Counted from the first letter of the stretch, positions 44,297-57,013 are shown. The stretch: DNA of 64,000 nt from Mitsuaria sp. PDC51 (GCF_900113225.1 NZ_FOZE01000001.1:1612001-1676000); one strand, 5' to 3'. The notes: generated by a model from the sequence alone, not told the origin. Made by a program: numbers and translations.

Positions 44297-45688
44297 TCAG
44301 CACTCGACGATGTTGACCGCCAGACCGCCGCGGGCGGTCTCCTTGTACTTGGTCATCATGTCGGCGCCGGTCTCCCGCATGGTCTTGATGACCTTGTCCA
44401 GGCTGACATGGTGGGTGCCGTCGCCGCGCAGCGCCATGCGCGCCGCGTTGATGGCCTTGACCGAGGCGATCGCGTTGCGTTCGATGCAGGGAATCTGCAC
44501 CAGGCCGCCGACCGGATCGCAGGTCAGGCCCAGGTGGTGCTCCATGCCGATCTCGGCGGCGTTCTCGGCCTGGGCCGGCGTGCCGCCCATCACCGCGCAC
44601 AGCGCGCCGGCGGCCATCGAGCAGGCCACGCCCACCTCGCCCTGGCAGCCGACCTCGGCGCCTGAGATCGACGCGTTCTCCTTGTAAAGGATGCCGATCG
44701 CCGCGGCCGTCAGCAGGAAGTCGACGATGCCGTCCTCATTGGCGCCATGCACGAAGCGGGCGTAGTAGTGCAGCACCGCCGGCACGATGCCGGCCGCGCC
44801 ATTGGTCGGCGCGGTCACGACGCGGCCACCAGCGGCGTTCTCTTCATTGACCGCCAGCGCGTACAGGTTGACCCAGTCCATCACCTGCAGCGGATCACGC
44901 AGCGCCGCCTCCGGATGCGCGACCAGATCGCGGTACAGCGCCGCCGAGCGTCGCTTCACCTTGAAGCCGCCGGGCAGGATGCCCTCGGTGCGGCAGCCGC
45001 GCTGCACGCATTCCTGCATCACGCGCCAGATCTTCAGCAGGCCCGCGCGCGTCTCCTCGTCGGGACGCCAGTGGCGTTCGTTGCGCCGCATGATCTCGGC
45101 GATCGAGCAGCCTTCCTGTTCGGTCAGCGCGAGCAGCTCGGCGCCGGTCTTGAACGGGTAGGGCAGCACCGTGGTGTCCGGCGCGATCTGCTTCTGCTTG
45201 GCGCCGTCGGCCAGGACTTCCTCGGTGACGACGAAGCCGCCGCCGACGGAGTAGTAGACGCGGTTCTGCAGCTCGTTGCCTTCGGCGTCGTAGGCGATGC
45301 AGCGCATGCCGTTGGCGTGCAGCGGCAGGCTCTGGCGCCGGTACATCACCAGGTCGCGCGCCTCGTCGAAGGCGACGACATGGTCGCCGCCCAGCGCGAT
45401 GCGCTTGTCGTTGCGGATGGCGTCGAGGATGCCGGGAATGCTTTCGATGTCGACCGTGTCCGGCTCATGGCCGGCCAGGCCCAGCAGCACGGCCTTGTCC
45501 GAGCCGTGGCCCTTGCCGGTCGCGCCCAGCGAGCCGTACAGCGCGGTGGCCACGCGCACCGTGCGCTCGAGCACGCCCTCATGCCGCAGGCGCTGCACGA
45601 ACATGCGCGCGGCGCGCATCGGCCCGACGGTGTGCGAGCTCGACGGCCCGATGCCGATCTTGAACAGGTCGAAAACGGAAACTGCCAT
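44297..45688 (-). CDS. sdaA: L-serine dehydratase
   Basis: The 463-residue enzyme is a single-chain iron-sulfur L-serine dehydratase (SdaA/TdcG type). It starts [21 protein letters not shown], the conserved beta-domain start. The alpha domain has the cysteines in [12 protein letters not shown] and [14 protein letters not shown] that hold the 4Fe-4S cluster. It converts L-serine to pyruvate and ammonia. It lies downstream of the gcv operon in the same direction, beyond a terminator. The arrangement lets glycine turned into serine be drained to pyruvate. Confidence 0.96.
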   Translation of the reverse strand: MAVSVFDLFKIGIGPSSSHTVGPMRAARMFVQRLRHEGVLERTVRVATALYGSLGATGKGHGSDKAVLLGLAGHEPDTVDIESIPGILDAIRNDKRIALGGDHVVAFDEARDLVMYRRQSLPLHANGMRCIAYDAEGNELQNRVYYSVGGGFVVTEEVLADGAKQKQIAPDTTVLPYPFKTGAELLALTEQEGCSIAEIMRRNERHWRPDEETRAGLLKIWRVMQECVQRGCRTEGILPGGFKVKRRSAALYRDLVAHPEAALRDPLQVMDWVNLYALAVNEENAAGGRVVTAPTNGAAGIVPAVLHYYARFVHGANEDGIVDFLLTAAAIGILYKENASISGAEVGCQGEVGVACSMAAGALCAVMGGTPAQAENAAEIGMEHHLGLTCDPVGGLVQIPCIERNAIASVKAINAARMALRGDGTHHVSLDKVIKTMRETGADMMTKYKETARGGLAVNIVEC

Positions 45689-45782
45689 GGCGGACCTCGT
45701 GGGTATTCCCTTGCGGGCTTGCGCCGTCCGGTTCTGCGCGCTCGTGACGCGCCGACCGTGCGGCCTTGAAAGAAGCTAGGCC

Positions 45783-45806
45783 AAAAAGAAGGCCGCGTCA
45801 GCGGCC
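45783..45806 (-). terminator. intrinsic terminator of the gcv operon
   Basis: On the minus strand GGCCGC-TGAC-GCGGCC is followed by TTCTTTTTGG. It lies 17 bp beyond the gcvP stop and should end gcvTHP transcription before sdaA. Confidence 0.85.
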
Positions 45807-45823
45807 TCCTTGATTCACCCTGA

Positions 45824-48718
<2,895 letters not shown>

Positions 48719-48770
48719 GGCGGGGCGATCCTGGAGATGAAGTTCTTTGCGGCGCAAGGCCTGCCGGGCT

Positions 48771-48794
48771 CCCTCTCCCGCTTGCGGGAGAGGG
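48771..48794. repeat. palindromic repeat between gcvH and gcvP
   Basis: CCCTCTCCCGC-TT-GCGGGAGAGGG is a perfect hairpin with 11-bp arms, followed by CAGGGGTGAGGG. The arrangement resembles dispersed REP-like palindromes reported in many GC-rich proteobacteria. It may protect or attenuate the gcvP part of the transcript. Only one copy is in the window. Confidence 0.7.
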
Positions 48795-48855
48795 CAGGGG
48801 TGAGGGCCAGCGGCGGCGGCAGGCCTGACGAGGCCTTGCGCGCAGGGGGCGACGA

Positions 48856-49227
48856 TTAGGAGTTCTTCACCAGCTCGTCGTAGGCCGTGGTGTCCATCAG
48901 CCCGTCGAGTTCCGCCGGGTTGGACAGCTTGACCTTGAAGAACCAGCCCGACTTCAGCGGGTCGGTGTTGGCCAGCGACGGGTCGGCGCGCAGCGCCTCG
49001 TTGACCTCGACGATCTCGCCCGAGACCGGGGCGTAGACGTCGGCGGCGGCCTTGACCGACTCGACCACGCCGGCCACTTCCTTGGCGGCGAAGGACTTGC
49101 CGACGTCCGGCAGGTCCACGAACACGACGTCGCCCAGCGCGTCCTGCGCGTGGACCGTGATGCCCACGGTGGCGATGCCGTCGGTGGTGTCGACCCACTC
49201 GTGGTCGGGCGTGTACTTGATGCTCAT
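48856..49227 (-). CDS. gcvH: glycine cleavage system H protein
   Basis: The 123-residue protein is the lipoyl carrier. It opens KYTPDHEWV, and the lipoylated lysine is K59 in [15 protein letters not shown]. It shuttles the aminomethyl group between GcvP and GcvT. The length is normal. It is the middle gene of the operon, 98 bp after gcvT. Confidence 0.98.
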   Translation of the reverse strand: MSIKYTPDHEWVDTTDGIATVGITVHAQDALGDVVFVDLPDVGKSFAAKEVAGVVESVKAAADVYAPVSGEIVEVNEALRADPSLANTDPLKSGWFFKVKLSNPAELDGLMDTTAYDELVKNS

Positions 49228-49325
49228 GGAGAGGCTCCGTGCAATCGGATGGTTGGAACGGGAATCCCGAGGACGACTCGCGTCGGCTCGAGGGAACGGG
49301 GGACGAGGTGACCCAGGATCGCGGA

Positions 49326-50459
49326 TCAGCCGCGGAAGTATCCGTTGGGCGTGAACGGCGTGGAAGAGACCGTCATCGGGGTGCGCTTGCCGCGGACTTC
49401 GGCGAAGAGCTCGGTGCCCAGCGCGGCGTACGGCGTCTGCACATAGGCCAGCGCCACCGGCTTGCCGACCGTCGGGCCCAGCGTGCCGCTGGTGACGACG
49501 CCGATCTCCTGGCCGTCGGCGTTGACCAGCTTGGCGCCTTCGCGCACCGGCATGCGTTCCGAGCTCACCAGGCCGACCCGCTTGCGCGCGGCGCCTTCGG
49601 CGAACTGGCGGTCGATGACGGCCGCGCCCGGATACCCGCCGGCGCGCGCGCCGCCGGCGCGGCGCACCTTCTGGATCGCCCAGGTCAGGGACGCCTCGAC
49701 CGGCGTGGTCGTCGTGTCGATGTCGTGCCCGTACAGGCACAGGCCGGCTTCCAGGCGCAGCGAGTCGCGCGCGCCCAGGCCGATGGGCATCACCTCGGGC
49801 TGGGCCAGCAGCTTGCGGGCCAGCTCGACGCTGCGGTCGGCGGCGACGGAGATCTCGTAGCCGTCCTCGCCGGTGTAGCCCGAGCGGGTCACGAAGGTGG
49901 GGATGCCGTCCAGCTCGAAGAAACCGCCGGTCATGAAGACCAGCTGGGCGACACCCGGGTTCAGGCGCGACAGCGCGGTCACCGCCTGCGGGCCCTGCAG
50001 CGCGAGCAGCGCCTGGTCGGGCAGCGGACGCACCTCGCAGCGGCCCGACAGATGCTTCTGCATATGGGCGATGTCCTGGTCGCGGCAGCCGGCGTTGACG
50101 ACCACGAACAGGCCGTCGGTGCGGCGCGCCACCATCAGGTCGTCGAGGATGCCGCCATCGTCGGCGGTGAAGAGCGCGTAGCGCTGCTTGAACATCCCGA
50201 GGTCGACGATGTCGACCGGCACCAGGGTCTCGAGCGCGGCGGCGGCGTCGTCGCCCACCAGCAGCACCTGGCCCATGTGGGAGACGTCGAACAGGCCGGC
50301 CTTGGCGCGGGTGTGCTTGTGCTCGGCCATCACGCCGGCGGGGTACTGGACCGGCATGTCGTAGCCGGCGAAGGGCACCATCTTGGCGCCCAGTTCCAGG
50401 TGCAGCGCGTGCAGGGGGGTTTTGTGCAGGGGCGTGTTCAGGTTCTGATCGGCGGACAT
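49326..50459 (-). CDS. gcvT: glycine cleavage system aminomethyltransferase (T protein)
   Basis: The 377-residue protein passes the methylene group from H-protein to tetrahydrofolate and frees ammonia. Conserved blocks are [16 protein letters not shown] at the start, [10 protein letters not shown] and the C-terminal block with [21 protein letters not shown] 50459 is chosen because GGAG lies 8 bases upstream; ATG 50477 six codons earlier lacks a ribosome site. It is the first gene of the operon and lies behind the tandem glycine riboswitch. Confidence 0.97.
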   Translation of the reverse strand: MSADQNLNTPLHKTPLHALHLELGAKMVPFAGYDMPVQYPAGVMAEHKHTRAKAGLFDVSHMGQVLLVGDDAAAALETLVPVDIVDLGMFKQRYALFTADDGGILDDLMVARRTDGLFVVVNAGCRDQDIAHMQKHLSGRCEVRPLPDQALLALQGPQAVTALSRLNPGVAQLVFMTGGFFELDGIPTFVTRSGYTGEDGYEISVAADRSVELARKLLAQPEVMPIGLGARDSLRLEAGLCLYGHDIDTTTTPVEASLTWAIQKVRRAGGARAGGYPGAAVIDRQFAEGAARKRVGLVSSERMPVREGAKLVNADGQEIGVVTSGTLGPTVGKPVALAYVQTPYAALGTELFAEVRGKRTPMTVSSTPFTPNGYFRG

Positions 50460-50527
50460 GTCTCGCTCCGAGGGCATTCGTCATGACCACCCGACTGTGA
50501 ACCGATCACGTCCGGGTGGGGGAGATG

Positions 50528-50748
50528 CCCTCGCTGTCCGCTTTACCTGAGAGATTGGCCGCCGGTGGTTGACCGGTGGCTTGCCCCTTCGGTGGACGGG
50601 CTCGACCGGTGGTCCGCCCCGCCTCTCTCCAGTGAGGACGCCCGATGTCTCGGGCGTTTCGTCAGTCCTTTTGCCTGAGCGTTCGCAGCGTGGGATCGCC
50701 AGTGCCACTGCGCCTTCGGCGGCCCCCGCGAGGGGGCTCTCTCCTGAC
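50528..50748 (-). promoter_or_regulatory. tandem glycine riboswitch of the gcv operon
   Basis: Read on the minus strand, the leader has two successive glycine aptamers. Aptamer 1 (about 50655-50748) begins CAGGAGAGA, has CGCCGAAGGCGC and ends CGCTCAGGCAAAAGGACTG. Aptamer 2 (about 50528-50632) begins TGGAGAGAGGC, has CCACCGAAGGGGC and ends TCTCAGGTAAAGCGGACAG. These are the conserved core elements of the class. The gcvT start lies about 70 bases downstream. Glycine binding should turn the operon on. No clear T-run is seen downstream, so translational control is possible. Confidence 0.95.
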
Positions 50749-50807
50749 AGGCGCGCATTGTAGTCATGGAAATGACCCGGTCCAGCCGGACGTGCACAAT
50801 CGCGCCC

Positions 50808-51467
50808 ATGCGACTCCTGCTGGTGGAAGACGACCTCATGATCGGCGAGCAGCTGCTCGGGCTGCTGCGCGCCGAAGGTTATGCCGTGGACTGGGTGCGC
50901 GACGGCGAGATCGCCGACACCGCGCTCCAATCCCAGACCTACGACCTGGTGCTGCTCGACCTGGGCCTGCCCAAGCGCGACGGCATGAGCGTGCTGCAGG
51001 CCCTGCGCGGGCGCAAGCAGACGGTGCCGGTGCTGATCGCCACCGCGCGCGACGCCACCGCGCAGCGGGTGGCCGGGCTCGATGCCGGGGCGGACGACTA
51101 CGTGCTCAAGCCCTTCGAGCTCGACGAGCTGCTGGCCCGCATCCGCGCGCTGCTGCGCCGCGCCGCCGGCCGAGCCGAGCCGGTCTACGAGCACATGGGC
51201 GTGAGCATCAACCCCGCCACGCGCGAGGTCACCGCCAACGGCCATCCGGTGACGCTGTCGCAGCGCGAATGGGCGGTGCTGGAGCCGCTGCTGGCGCGCC
51301 CCGGCATGGTCCTGTCCCGCCAGCAGCTCGAGGAGAAGCTGTACGGCTGGAAGGACGAGATCAGCAGCAACGCCGTCGAGGTCTACATCCACGGCCTGCG
51401 CAAGAAGCTGGGCGCCGAGCTGATCCAGAACGTCCGCGGCGTCGGCTACCGCGTGCCCAAGGAATGA
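50808..51467 (+). CDS. OmpR-family response regulator (QseB/TctD-like)
   Basis: The 219-residue regulator has a receiver domain (acidic residues in LLVEDD, phosphoacceptor D51, lysine in VLKPF) and a C-terminal winged helix (about 125-215, with SSNAVEVYIHGLRKKLG as the recognition part). It is in an ATGA overlap with the histidine kinase gene, so they form one operon. The branch is that of QseB/PmrA/TctD. The targets are unknown; the neighbouring Do-like protease gene could be one. Its promoter lies next to the riboswitch of the divergent gcv operon. Confidence 0.93.
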   Translation: MRLLLVEDDLMIGEQLLGLLRAEGYAVDWVRDGEIADTALQSQTYDLVLLDLGLPKRDGMSVLQALRGRKQTVPVLIATARDATAQRVAGLDAGADDYVLKPFELDELLARIRALLRRAAGRAEPVYEHMGVSINPATREVTANGHPVTLSQREWAVLEPLLARPGMVLSRQQLEEKLYGWKDEISSNAVEVYIHGLRKKLGAELIQNVRGVGYRVPKE

Positions 51468-52882
51468 ACGCGGGCCTGGAGCCCGACGCGCCGCGGCGCG
51501 GCCGGTTCGCGTTGCTGCCGCGCTCGCTGCGCTACCGGCTGCTGCTGTTCCTGCTGGGCGCGATGCTGACCAGCGCGCTGATCCAGGGCATGAGCGCCTA
51601 CCGCAACGCGCTGATGGAGACCGACGAGATCTTCGACTACCAGATGCAGCAGGTCGCGCTGTCGCTGCGCGCGGGCATGGGCACCGGCCTGCCGCTGCCG
51701 CTGGGGGAGGAGCAGAGCATCGACCTGATCGTGCAGGTCTGGGGCCTGGACGGCACGCCGCTGTACCGCTCGGCCGGCCCGGACTGGCTGCCGCAGCGCG
51801 CGGTGCTGGGCTTCTCGAATGTCGCGCTGCGCGGCAAGCGCTATCGGGTCTTCGCGGTGCAGGGCCGGTTCCAGGTCGTGCAGGTCGCGCAGGACATCGC
51901 GGTGCGCCAGCGCATGGCGGGGCAGCTCGCGTGGCGCACGGTGCTGCCGACGGCGCTGATGCTGCCGATGCTGGCGCTGGTCGTGTGGTGGGTGGTCTCG
52001 CATTCGCTGGCGCCGCTGGAGCGGGTGCGCCAGCAGCTGTCGCGCCGCGCGGCGCAGGACCTGGCGCCGGTCGACGACGAGGACCTCCCCGCCGAGATCC
52101 AGCCGCTGGTCACCGAACTCAATGGCCTGCTGGACCGCGTGCGGCAGGCCTTCGAGCAGCAGCAGCACTTCGTCGCCGACGCGGCGCATGAGTTGCGCTC
52201 GCCGCTGGCGGCGCTGAAGCTGCAGTTGCAGTCGCTGCGGCGCGCGCCGGACGACGCCGCCCGCGCGCAGGCGCTGGAGAAGCTCGGGCAGGGCATCGAC
52301 CGTGCGTCCCATCTGATCGAGCAGCTGCTCGCGCTGGCGCGGCAGGACAGTGCCAGGGCGCAGGCACCGTCGCAGCCGATCGCGCTGGATGCGCTGTGCC
52401 GCGACGGCGTGATCGACGCGGCGACGCTGGCGCAGGCCCGTGGCATCGACCTGGGCATGGAGCGCTGCGATGCGGTGCTGGTGGACGGCCACCGCGAGGC
52501 ACTGACCATGCTGCTGCGCAACCTGCTGGACAACGGCATCAAGTACGGGCGCAGCCGCGTCGACCTGAGCCTGGAGCGCAGCGGCGGACAGGCGCTGCTG
52601 GTGGTCGAGGACGACGGGCCCGGCATCCCCGACGCCGAGCGCGGCCGGGTCTTCGACCGCTTCTACCGTTCCGAGGCGCAGGCCCAGCAGGCCCCGGGCA
52701 GCGGCCTGGGCCTGGCGCTGGTGCGCAGCATCGCCGACGACCACGGCGCCAGCCTGCGCCTGGGGCACAGCACCGCGCTGGGCGGCCTGCGCGTGGAGCT
52801 GGCGATGCCGCTCTCGCGCGCCACGCCGGCCGCGGCGCCAACCTTGCCGCCCGCGGTGCCGCCGGCGCTGCCGCACGCCTGA
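51464..52882 (+). CDS. sensor histidine kinase (QseC/TctE-like)
   Basis: The 472-residue kinase has a first membrane helix (about residues 24-44), a periplasmic sensor domain (about 45-155) and a second helix (about 160-182). A HAMP-like linker leads to H242 in AAHELRSPLAALKLQ. The ATPase domain has NLLDNGIKYG, DDGPGI and GSGLGLALV. It should phosphorylate the regulator encoded directly upstream. The C-terminal Pro/Ala tail is non-conserved. The signal sensed is unknown. A Do-like protease gene follows after 151 bp in the same direction, which suggests an envelope-related role. Confidence 0.93.
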   Translation: MNAGLEPDAPRRGRFALLPRSLRYRLLLFLLGAMLTSALIQGMSAYRNALMETDEIFDYQMQQVALSLRAGMGTGLPLPLGEEQSIDLIVQVWGLDGTPLYRSAGPDWLPQRAVLGFSNVALRGKRYRVFAVQGRFQVVQVAQDIAVRQRMAGQLAWRTVLPTALMLPMLALVVWWVVSHSLAPLERVRQQLSRRAAQDLAPVDDEDLPAEIQPLVTELNGLLDRVRQAFEQQQHFVADAAHELRSPLAALKLQLQSLRRAPDDAARAQALEKLGQGIDRASHLIEQLLALARQDSARAQAPSQPIALDALCRDGVIDAATLAQARGIDLGMERCDAVLVDGHREALTMLLRNLLDNGIKYGRSRVDLSLERSGGQALLVVEDDGPGIPDAERGRVFDRFYRSEAQAQQAPGSGLGLALVRSIADDHGASLRLGHSTALGGLRVELAMPLSRATPAAAPTLPPAVPPALPHA

Positions 52883-53033
52883 AAGGCATGCGCCTGAAAG
52901 GCGCTCGCCACCGCCGCTTCACGGCGGGGCCACGGCGATTAAGAGCGACCTAAGCGAAGCTCCTCACACTTCGAGCCATCGAATCGGCGCAAGGCCTCCG
53001 GGCCGACCGCCGGCAGCGAATCTGGAGGTTCAG

Positions 53034-54617
53034 ATGGCTCAACAAGTGGAGAAGATGATTCCGGTGAAGAAGCTCGTGTGGGCGCTGGCCGCGGCCGGCG
53101 TGTTGGGTGCCGCGGGCGGTGCGCTGGCGATGCGCAACGCCAAGGTGACCCCAGTCTCGGTCTCGGACTCGGCGGCGACCGCGCCGGCGCAAACCGGTGA
53201 GGCGCAGGTCGCCGCGGTGACGACGCCGCTGGCCAACGCGGCCGCGCCGGCGGCGAACTTCACGCCGCCGCCGGCGGGCATGCCCGACTTCGCGCAGATC
53301 GCCGCGGCGCAAGGGCCGGCGGTGGTCAACATCAGCGTGTCCGGCACGGTGAAGACGCGCGCCGCGCGCGTGCCGCAGATCGATCCGGATGATCCGTTCT
53401 ACGAGTTCTTCCGCCGCTTCGGCGTGCCCGGCATGCCCGGCGGCCCGAATGGCGGCGGCGAGGGCGGCAGCCGCGAGATCCGCGGCCAGGGCTCGGGCTT
53501 CATCGTCAGCGCCGACGGCGTGATCCTGACCAACGCCCACGTCGTGCAGGACGCGCAGGAAGTGGTGGTCAAGCTCACCGACCGCCGCGAGTTTCGCGCC
53601 AAGGTGCTGGGCAGCGACAAGTCGACCGACGTCGCGGTGCTCAAGATCGAGGCCAAGAACCTGCCGACGGTGCGCCTGGGCGCGACCCGCGACCTGCGCG
53701 TCGGCGAATGGGTGCTGGCGATCGGCTCGCCCTTCGGTTTCGAGAACAGCGTCAGCGCCGGTGTGATCAGCGCCAAGGGGCGCTCGCTGGGCCCGGACGA
53801 GAGCCGCGTGCCCTTCCTGCAGACCGACGTCGCGATCAACCCCGGCAATTCCGGCGGCCCGCTGTTCAACGCACGCGGCGAGGTGGTTGGCATCAACTCG
53901 CAGATCTACAGCGCGTCGGGCGGCTACCAGGGCCTGTCCTTCGCCATTCCGGTCGAGGTGGCCAACAAGGTCCGCCAGCAGATCGAGAAGGGCGGCAAGG
54001 TGCAGCACGCCAAGCTGGGCGTGATGGTGCAGGAGGTCAACCAGGGCTTCGCCGATTCCTTCAAGCTGGACCGCCCCGAGGGCGCGCTGGTCGCCAACGT
54101 CGAGGAGAACGGCCCCGCCGCCAAGGCCGGCCTGCGCTCGGGCGACGTGATCCTGGGCTTCAAGGGCCAGCGCATCGTCTCCAGCGGCGACCTGCCGGCG
54201 CTCGTGGACCAGTCGCTGCCCGGCGACAAGGTGGACATCGAGGTCTGGCGCAATGGCAAGCGCGAGACCATCACCGCCACGCTTGGCGACGCGAACGAGA
54301 AGGGCGCGAAGCTGGCCAAGGCTGGCGGCGACGCTGATGGCGACCACGCCAAGCTCGGCTTGGCGCTGCGTCCGCTGCAGCCCGAGGAGCGCCGCCAGCT
54401 CGGCACCCGCGACGGCCTGCTGATCCAGGAAGTGGGCGAGGGCAGCGCCGCGGCGCGTGCCGGCGTCCGTCCGGGTGACGTGCTGCTGGCCGTCAACGGC
54501 ACGCCGGTGCAGTCGGTCGAGCAGGTCCGCGGCGCGGTCAAGGGCGCGGAGAAGTCGGTCGCGCTGCTGGTGCAGCGCGGCGCCGACAAGATCTTCGTGC
54601 CGGTGCGCATCGGCTGA
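53034..54617 (+). CDS. Do-like periplasmic serine endoprotease (DegP/DegQ family)
   Basis: The 527-residue protein has an N-terminal membrane-type signal (about residues 12-32), a Pro/Ala linker and a trypsin-like domain with H169 (TNAHVV), D199 (STDVAVLK) and S273 (NPGNSGGPL). Two PDZ domains lie at about 320-410 and 440-525. The loop with DPFYEFFRRFG is the LA-loop region of Do proteases. It degrades or refolds damaged envelope proteins. It follows a two-component pair and ends in a strong terminator, so it may be controlled by that pair. Confidence 0.95.
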   Translation: MAQQVEKMIPVKKLVWALAAAGVLGAAGGALAMRNAKVTPVSVSDSAATAPAQTGEAQVAAVTTPLANAAAPAANFTPPPAGMPDFAQIAAAQGPAVVNISVSGTVKTRAARVPQIDPDDPFYEFFRRFGVPGMPGGPNGGGEGGSREIRGQGSGFIVSADGVILTNAHVVQDAQEVVVKLTDRREFRAKVLGSDKSTDVAVLKIEAKNLPTVRLGATRDLRVGEWVLAIGSPFGFENSVSAGVISAKGRSLGPDESRVPFLQTDVAINPGNSGGPLFNARGEVVGINSQIYSASGGYQGLSFAIPVEVANKVRQQIEKGGKVQHAKLGVMVQEVNQGFADSFKLDRPEGALVANVEENGPAAKAGLRSGDVILGFKGQRIVSSGDLPALVDQSLPGDKVDIEVWRNGKRETITATLGDANEKGAKLAKAGGDADGDHAKLGLALRPLQPEERRQLGTRDGLLIQEVGEGSAAARAGVRPGDVLLAVNGTPVQSVEQVRGAVKGAEKSVALLVQRGADKIFVPVRIG

Positions 54618-54667
54618 TGACCTGAACCGTTCTCCCAACCAACCGCTGCCTGTGGCGGTTGCTCCGT

Positions 54668-54702
54668 GGGGCCCGCGCGTGGTGGCGCGGGCCCCTTTTT
54701 TT
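54668..54702 (+). terminator. intrinsic terminator of the Do-like protease gene
   Basis: GGGGCCCGCGC and GCGCGGGCCCC form a perfect 11-bp stem with a 6-base loop, followed by seven T (54696-54702). It lies 50 bp after the protease stop. Confidence 0.95.
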
Positions 54703-54732
54703 CGGCGGCCTCGCGCTGGCATCATGCGCGGC

Positions 54733-55707
54733 ATGTCCTCGTCCCGATCGACCCCATCCGCACCACGCCCCCCCGAAGCCTCGCCCGGTGAGCCGGCCCT
54801 GCGCTCGGCCGAGCGCGAGCGCAGCCAGCGTGCGATCGACGCCTTCATCGAGGCCCTCTGGATCGAGGAGGGCCTGTCGCGCAACACGCAGCTGGCCTAT
54901 CGCCGCGACTTGCAGCTGCTGGCCGACTGGCTGGCGGCCGAGCCGCGTCTGGCGCTGGACGACACCCGCGAGCAGGACCTGTTCGGCTACGCGGCCGCGC
55001 GACACGAGGGCGGCAAGGCGACCTCCGCGAACCGGCGGCTGTCGGTGTTCAAGCGCTACTTCCGCTGGGCCTTGCGGGAACGCCGGCTGGAGCGCGATCC
55101 CACGCTCAAGCTCAGCGCCGCCAAGCAGCCGCTGCGCGTGCCCAAGACGCTGCACCAGACCCAGGTCGAGGCGCTGCTGGACGCGCCCGACGTCGGCACC
55201 GCGCAGGGACTGCGCGACCGCGCGATGCTCGAGTTGATGTACGCCAGCGGCCTGCGCGTCACCGAGCTGGTGACGCTCAAGAGCGTGCATGTCGGCCTGC
55301 GCGAGGCGGTGCTGCGCGTCACCGGCAAGGGCGACAAGGAGCGGCTGGTGCCCTTCGGCGAGGAGGCGCACGCCTGGCTGATGCGCTACCTGCAGGAGGC
55401 GCGTCCGCAGCTGCTGAGCGCGCGCAACACCGACGACCTCTTCTTGTCCCGCTTCGGCCAGGCCATGACGCGCGAGACCTTCTGGCGCATCGTCAAGAAA
55501 TACGCGGTGGTGGCGGGCATCACCAGCCCGATCTCGCCGCACACGCTGCGGCATGCCTTCGCCACGCACCTGCTGAACCATGGCGCGGACCTGCGCGCGG
55601 TGCAGTTGCTGCTGGGCCATGCCGACCTGTCCACGACGCAGATCTACACGCACGTGGCGCGGGAGCGCCTGAAGGCGCTGCACGCGGCGCACCATCCGCG
55701 AGGCTGA
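54733..55707 (+). CDS. xerD: site-specific tyrosine recombinase XerD
   Basis: The 324-residue recombinase has a SAM-like N-terminal DNA-binding domain (about residues 30-120) and a catalytic domain with R175 (SGLRVTE), K199, H270 and R273 (PHTLRHAFATHLL), H296 (LLGHADLSTTQIYTH) and the nucleophile Y305. This set and the sequence LGHADLSTTQIYTHV agree with XerD, which with XerC resolves chromosome dimers at dif. The N-terminus is about 20 residues longer than usual. ATG 54733 is chosen; 54724 is possible and neither has a strong ribosome site. Its neighbours are not mobile genes, so this is the housekeeping copy. Confidence 0.93.
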   Translation: MSSSRSTPSAPRPPEASPGEPALRSAERERSQRAIDAFIEALWIEEGLSRNTQLAYRRDLQLLADWLAAEPRLALDDTREQDLFGYAAARHEGGKATSANRRLSVFKRYFRWALRERRLERDPTLKLSAAKQPLRVPKTLHQTQVEALLDAPDVGTAQGLRDRAMLELMYASGLRVTELVTLKSVHVGLREAVLRVTGKGDKERLVPFGEEAHAWLMRYLQEARPQLLSARNTDDLFLSRFGQAMTRETFWRIVKKYAVVAGITSPISPHTLRHAFATHLLNHGADLRAVQLLLGHADLSTTQIYTHVARERLKALHAAHHPRG

Positions 55708-55730
55708 GCGCCGGTCGCGCCGACGCCGCC

Positions 55731-56294
55731 TCAGTCCACCGGCAGGCCCGCCGGCGGCTTGATCTCCTCCAGGCAGATCATCGACCGCACGTCCGCGACG
55801 CCGTCCAGCTGCATCAGCTTGTCGGTGAGGAACTTGGACAGCGCCTGCAGGTCGCGCGCCACCACCTTCAGCAGGTAGTCCGAATCGCCCGAGACGGTGT
55901 GGCACTCCAGGATCTCGGGGAAGTCGCGGATCAGCGACTCGATCTCGCGCACGCGGGCGAAGGCCTGGGCGGTGATGTTCAGGCTGACGTAGGCGGTGAC
56001 GCCCAGCCCGAGCGCCAGCGGCGCCACGTCGGCGCGATAGCCCCGCAGTACGCCGCGTTCCTCCAGCGCGCGCACGCGGCGGAAGCACTGCGGCGCCGAC
56101 AGGTGGACCTGCGCCGCCAGGTCCACGTTGGACATGCGGCCGTCGCGCTGCAGCGCCCCCAGGATGCGCAGGTCGATCGCGTCCAGCGTCACCGGCCCGA
56201 GGGGGCGGGGGCGCGTCGGCGCCGCGGCCGGCCGGCCCGCGCTGATCGCCGGGGCGGGAACGGATCGAGGCGGCTTCTTGTCCAACTTGTTCAT
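55731..56294 (-). CDS. Lrp/AsnC family transcriptional regulator
   Basis: The 187-residue protein has an N-terminal helix-turn-helix (LDAIDLRILGALQRDGRMSN, then LSAPQCFRRVRALEERGVL) and a C-terminal RAM (ligand-binding) domain with VSGDSDYLLKVVARDL, the effector-binding part. It has a 35-residue Pro/Ala-rich N-terminal extension not usual in the family. It probably responds to an amino acid. It is convergent with xerD (23 bp) and divergent from the marC gene across 116 bp. Confidence 0.93.
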   Translation of the reverse strand: MNKLDKKPPRSVPAPAISAGRPAAAPTRPRPLGPVTLDAIDLRILGALQRDGRMSNVDLAAQVHLSAPQCFRRVRALEERGVLRGYRADVAPLALGLGVTAYVSLNITAQAFARVREIESLIRDFPEILECHTVSGDSDYLLKVVARDLQALSKFLTDKLMQLDGVADVRSMICLEEIKPPAGLPVD

Positions 56295-56410
56295 CGGCGA
56301 GGTCGTGATGAGGAATTGTTGCGATTCTAGGGATTCACGTGAACGAAGCGTGCGCGAGCGCGTGCCACCCGCGGCGAACGCGACGCCGTCATCGGCGAGA
56401 ATCGCGCCCC

Positions 56411-57013
56411 ATGGATCACAGCTTCCTCTCCGCCCTCATCCTGCTGCTGCTGGTGCTCGACCCGCTGGGCAGCCTGCCGATCTTCATCCCCATCATGCGG
56501 GCCGTGCCGCGCGAGCGCCGGCTGAAGGTCGCGCTGCGCGAGGTCGGCATCGCCTTCGCGGTGCTGCTGGCCTTCATGTTCCTGGGCGAGGGGTTCCTGC
56601 GCCTGATGCACCTGTCGGAGCGCTCGCTCGAGGTGGCCGGCGGCGTGATCCTGATCATCATCGCGATCCGGATGATCTTCAGCCACGCCGGCGAGTCGGC
56701 CTACGGCGTGGACACCGGACGCGAGCCCTTCATCTTCCCGCTGGCGGTGCCGCTGCTGGCCGGTCCGTCCGCGATGGCCACGGTGCTGCTGCTGGCCTCG
56801 CGCCAGCCGGACCGTGTGGCTGAATGGATCGGCGCGCTGTTCACCGCGATGGTCATCTCCTTCCTCGCGCTGATCCTGGCCGACCGCATCCGCAAGCTGC
56901 TGGGCGACTCGGTGGTCTCGGCGCTGGAGAAACTGATGGGCCTGGTGCTGACCGCCATCGCGGTCGAGATGATCCTGTCGGGCCTGAAGCGCTACTTCGT
57001 CGGCGGGCTCTGA
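56411..57013 (+). CDS. MarC family integral membrane protein
   Basis: The 200-residue protein has six hydrophobic segments with the MarC/UPF0056 pattern: LVLDPLGSLPIFIPIMR at the first helix pair, and PFIFPLAVPLLAGPSAMATVLLL in the middle. MarC-type proteins were once linked to antibiotic resistance, but the function is unknown. ATG 56411 is chosen by family start. Its 3' end overlaps the convergent GNAT gene by 22 bp. Confidence 0.92.
   Translation: MDHSFLSALILLLLVLDPLGSLPIFIPIMRAVPRERRLKVALREVGIAFAVLLAFMFLGEGFLRLMHLSERSLEVAGGVILIIIAIRMIFSHAGESAYGVDTGREPFIFPLAVPLLAGPSAMATVLLLASRQPDRVAEWIGALFTAMVISFLALILADRIRKLLGDSVVSALEKLMGLVLTAIAVEMILSGLKRYFVGGL

Noticed and set aside
54733-55707. Phage or island integrase
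   Set aside because: Motifs and neighbours match housekeeping XerD; no mobile genes or att sites are beside it.
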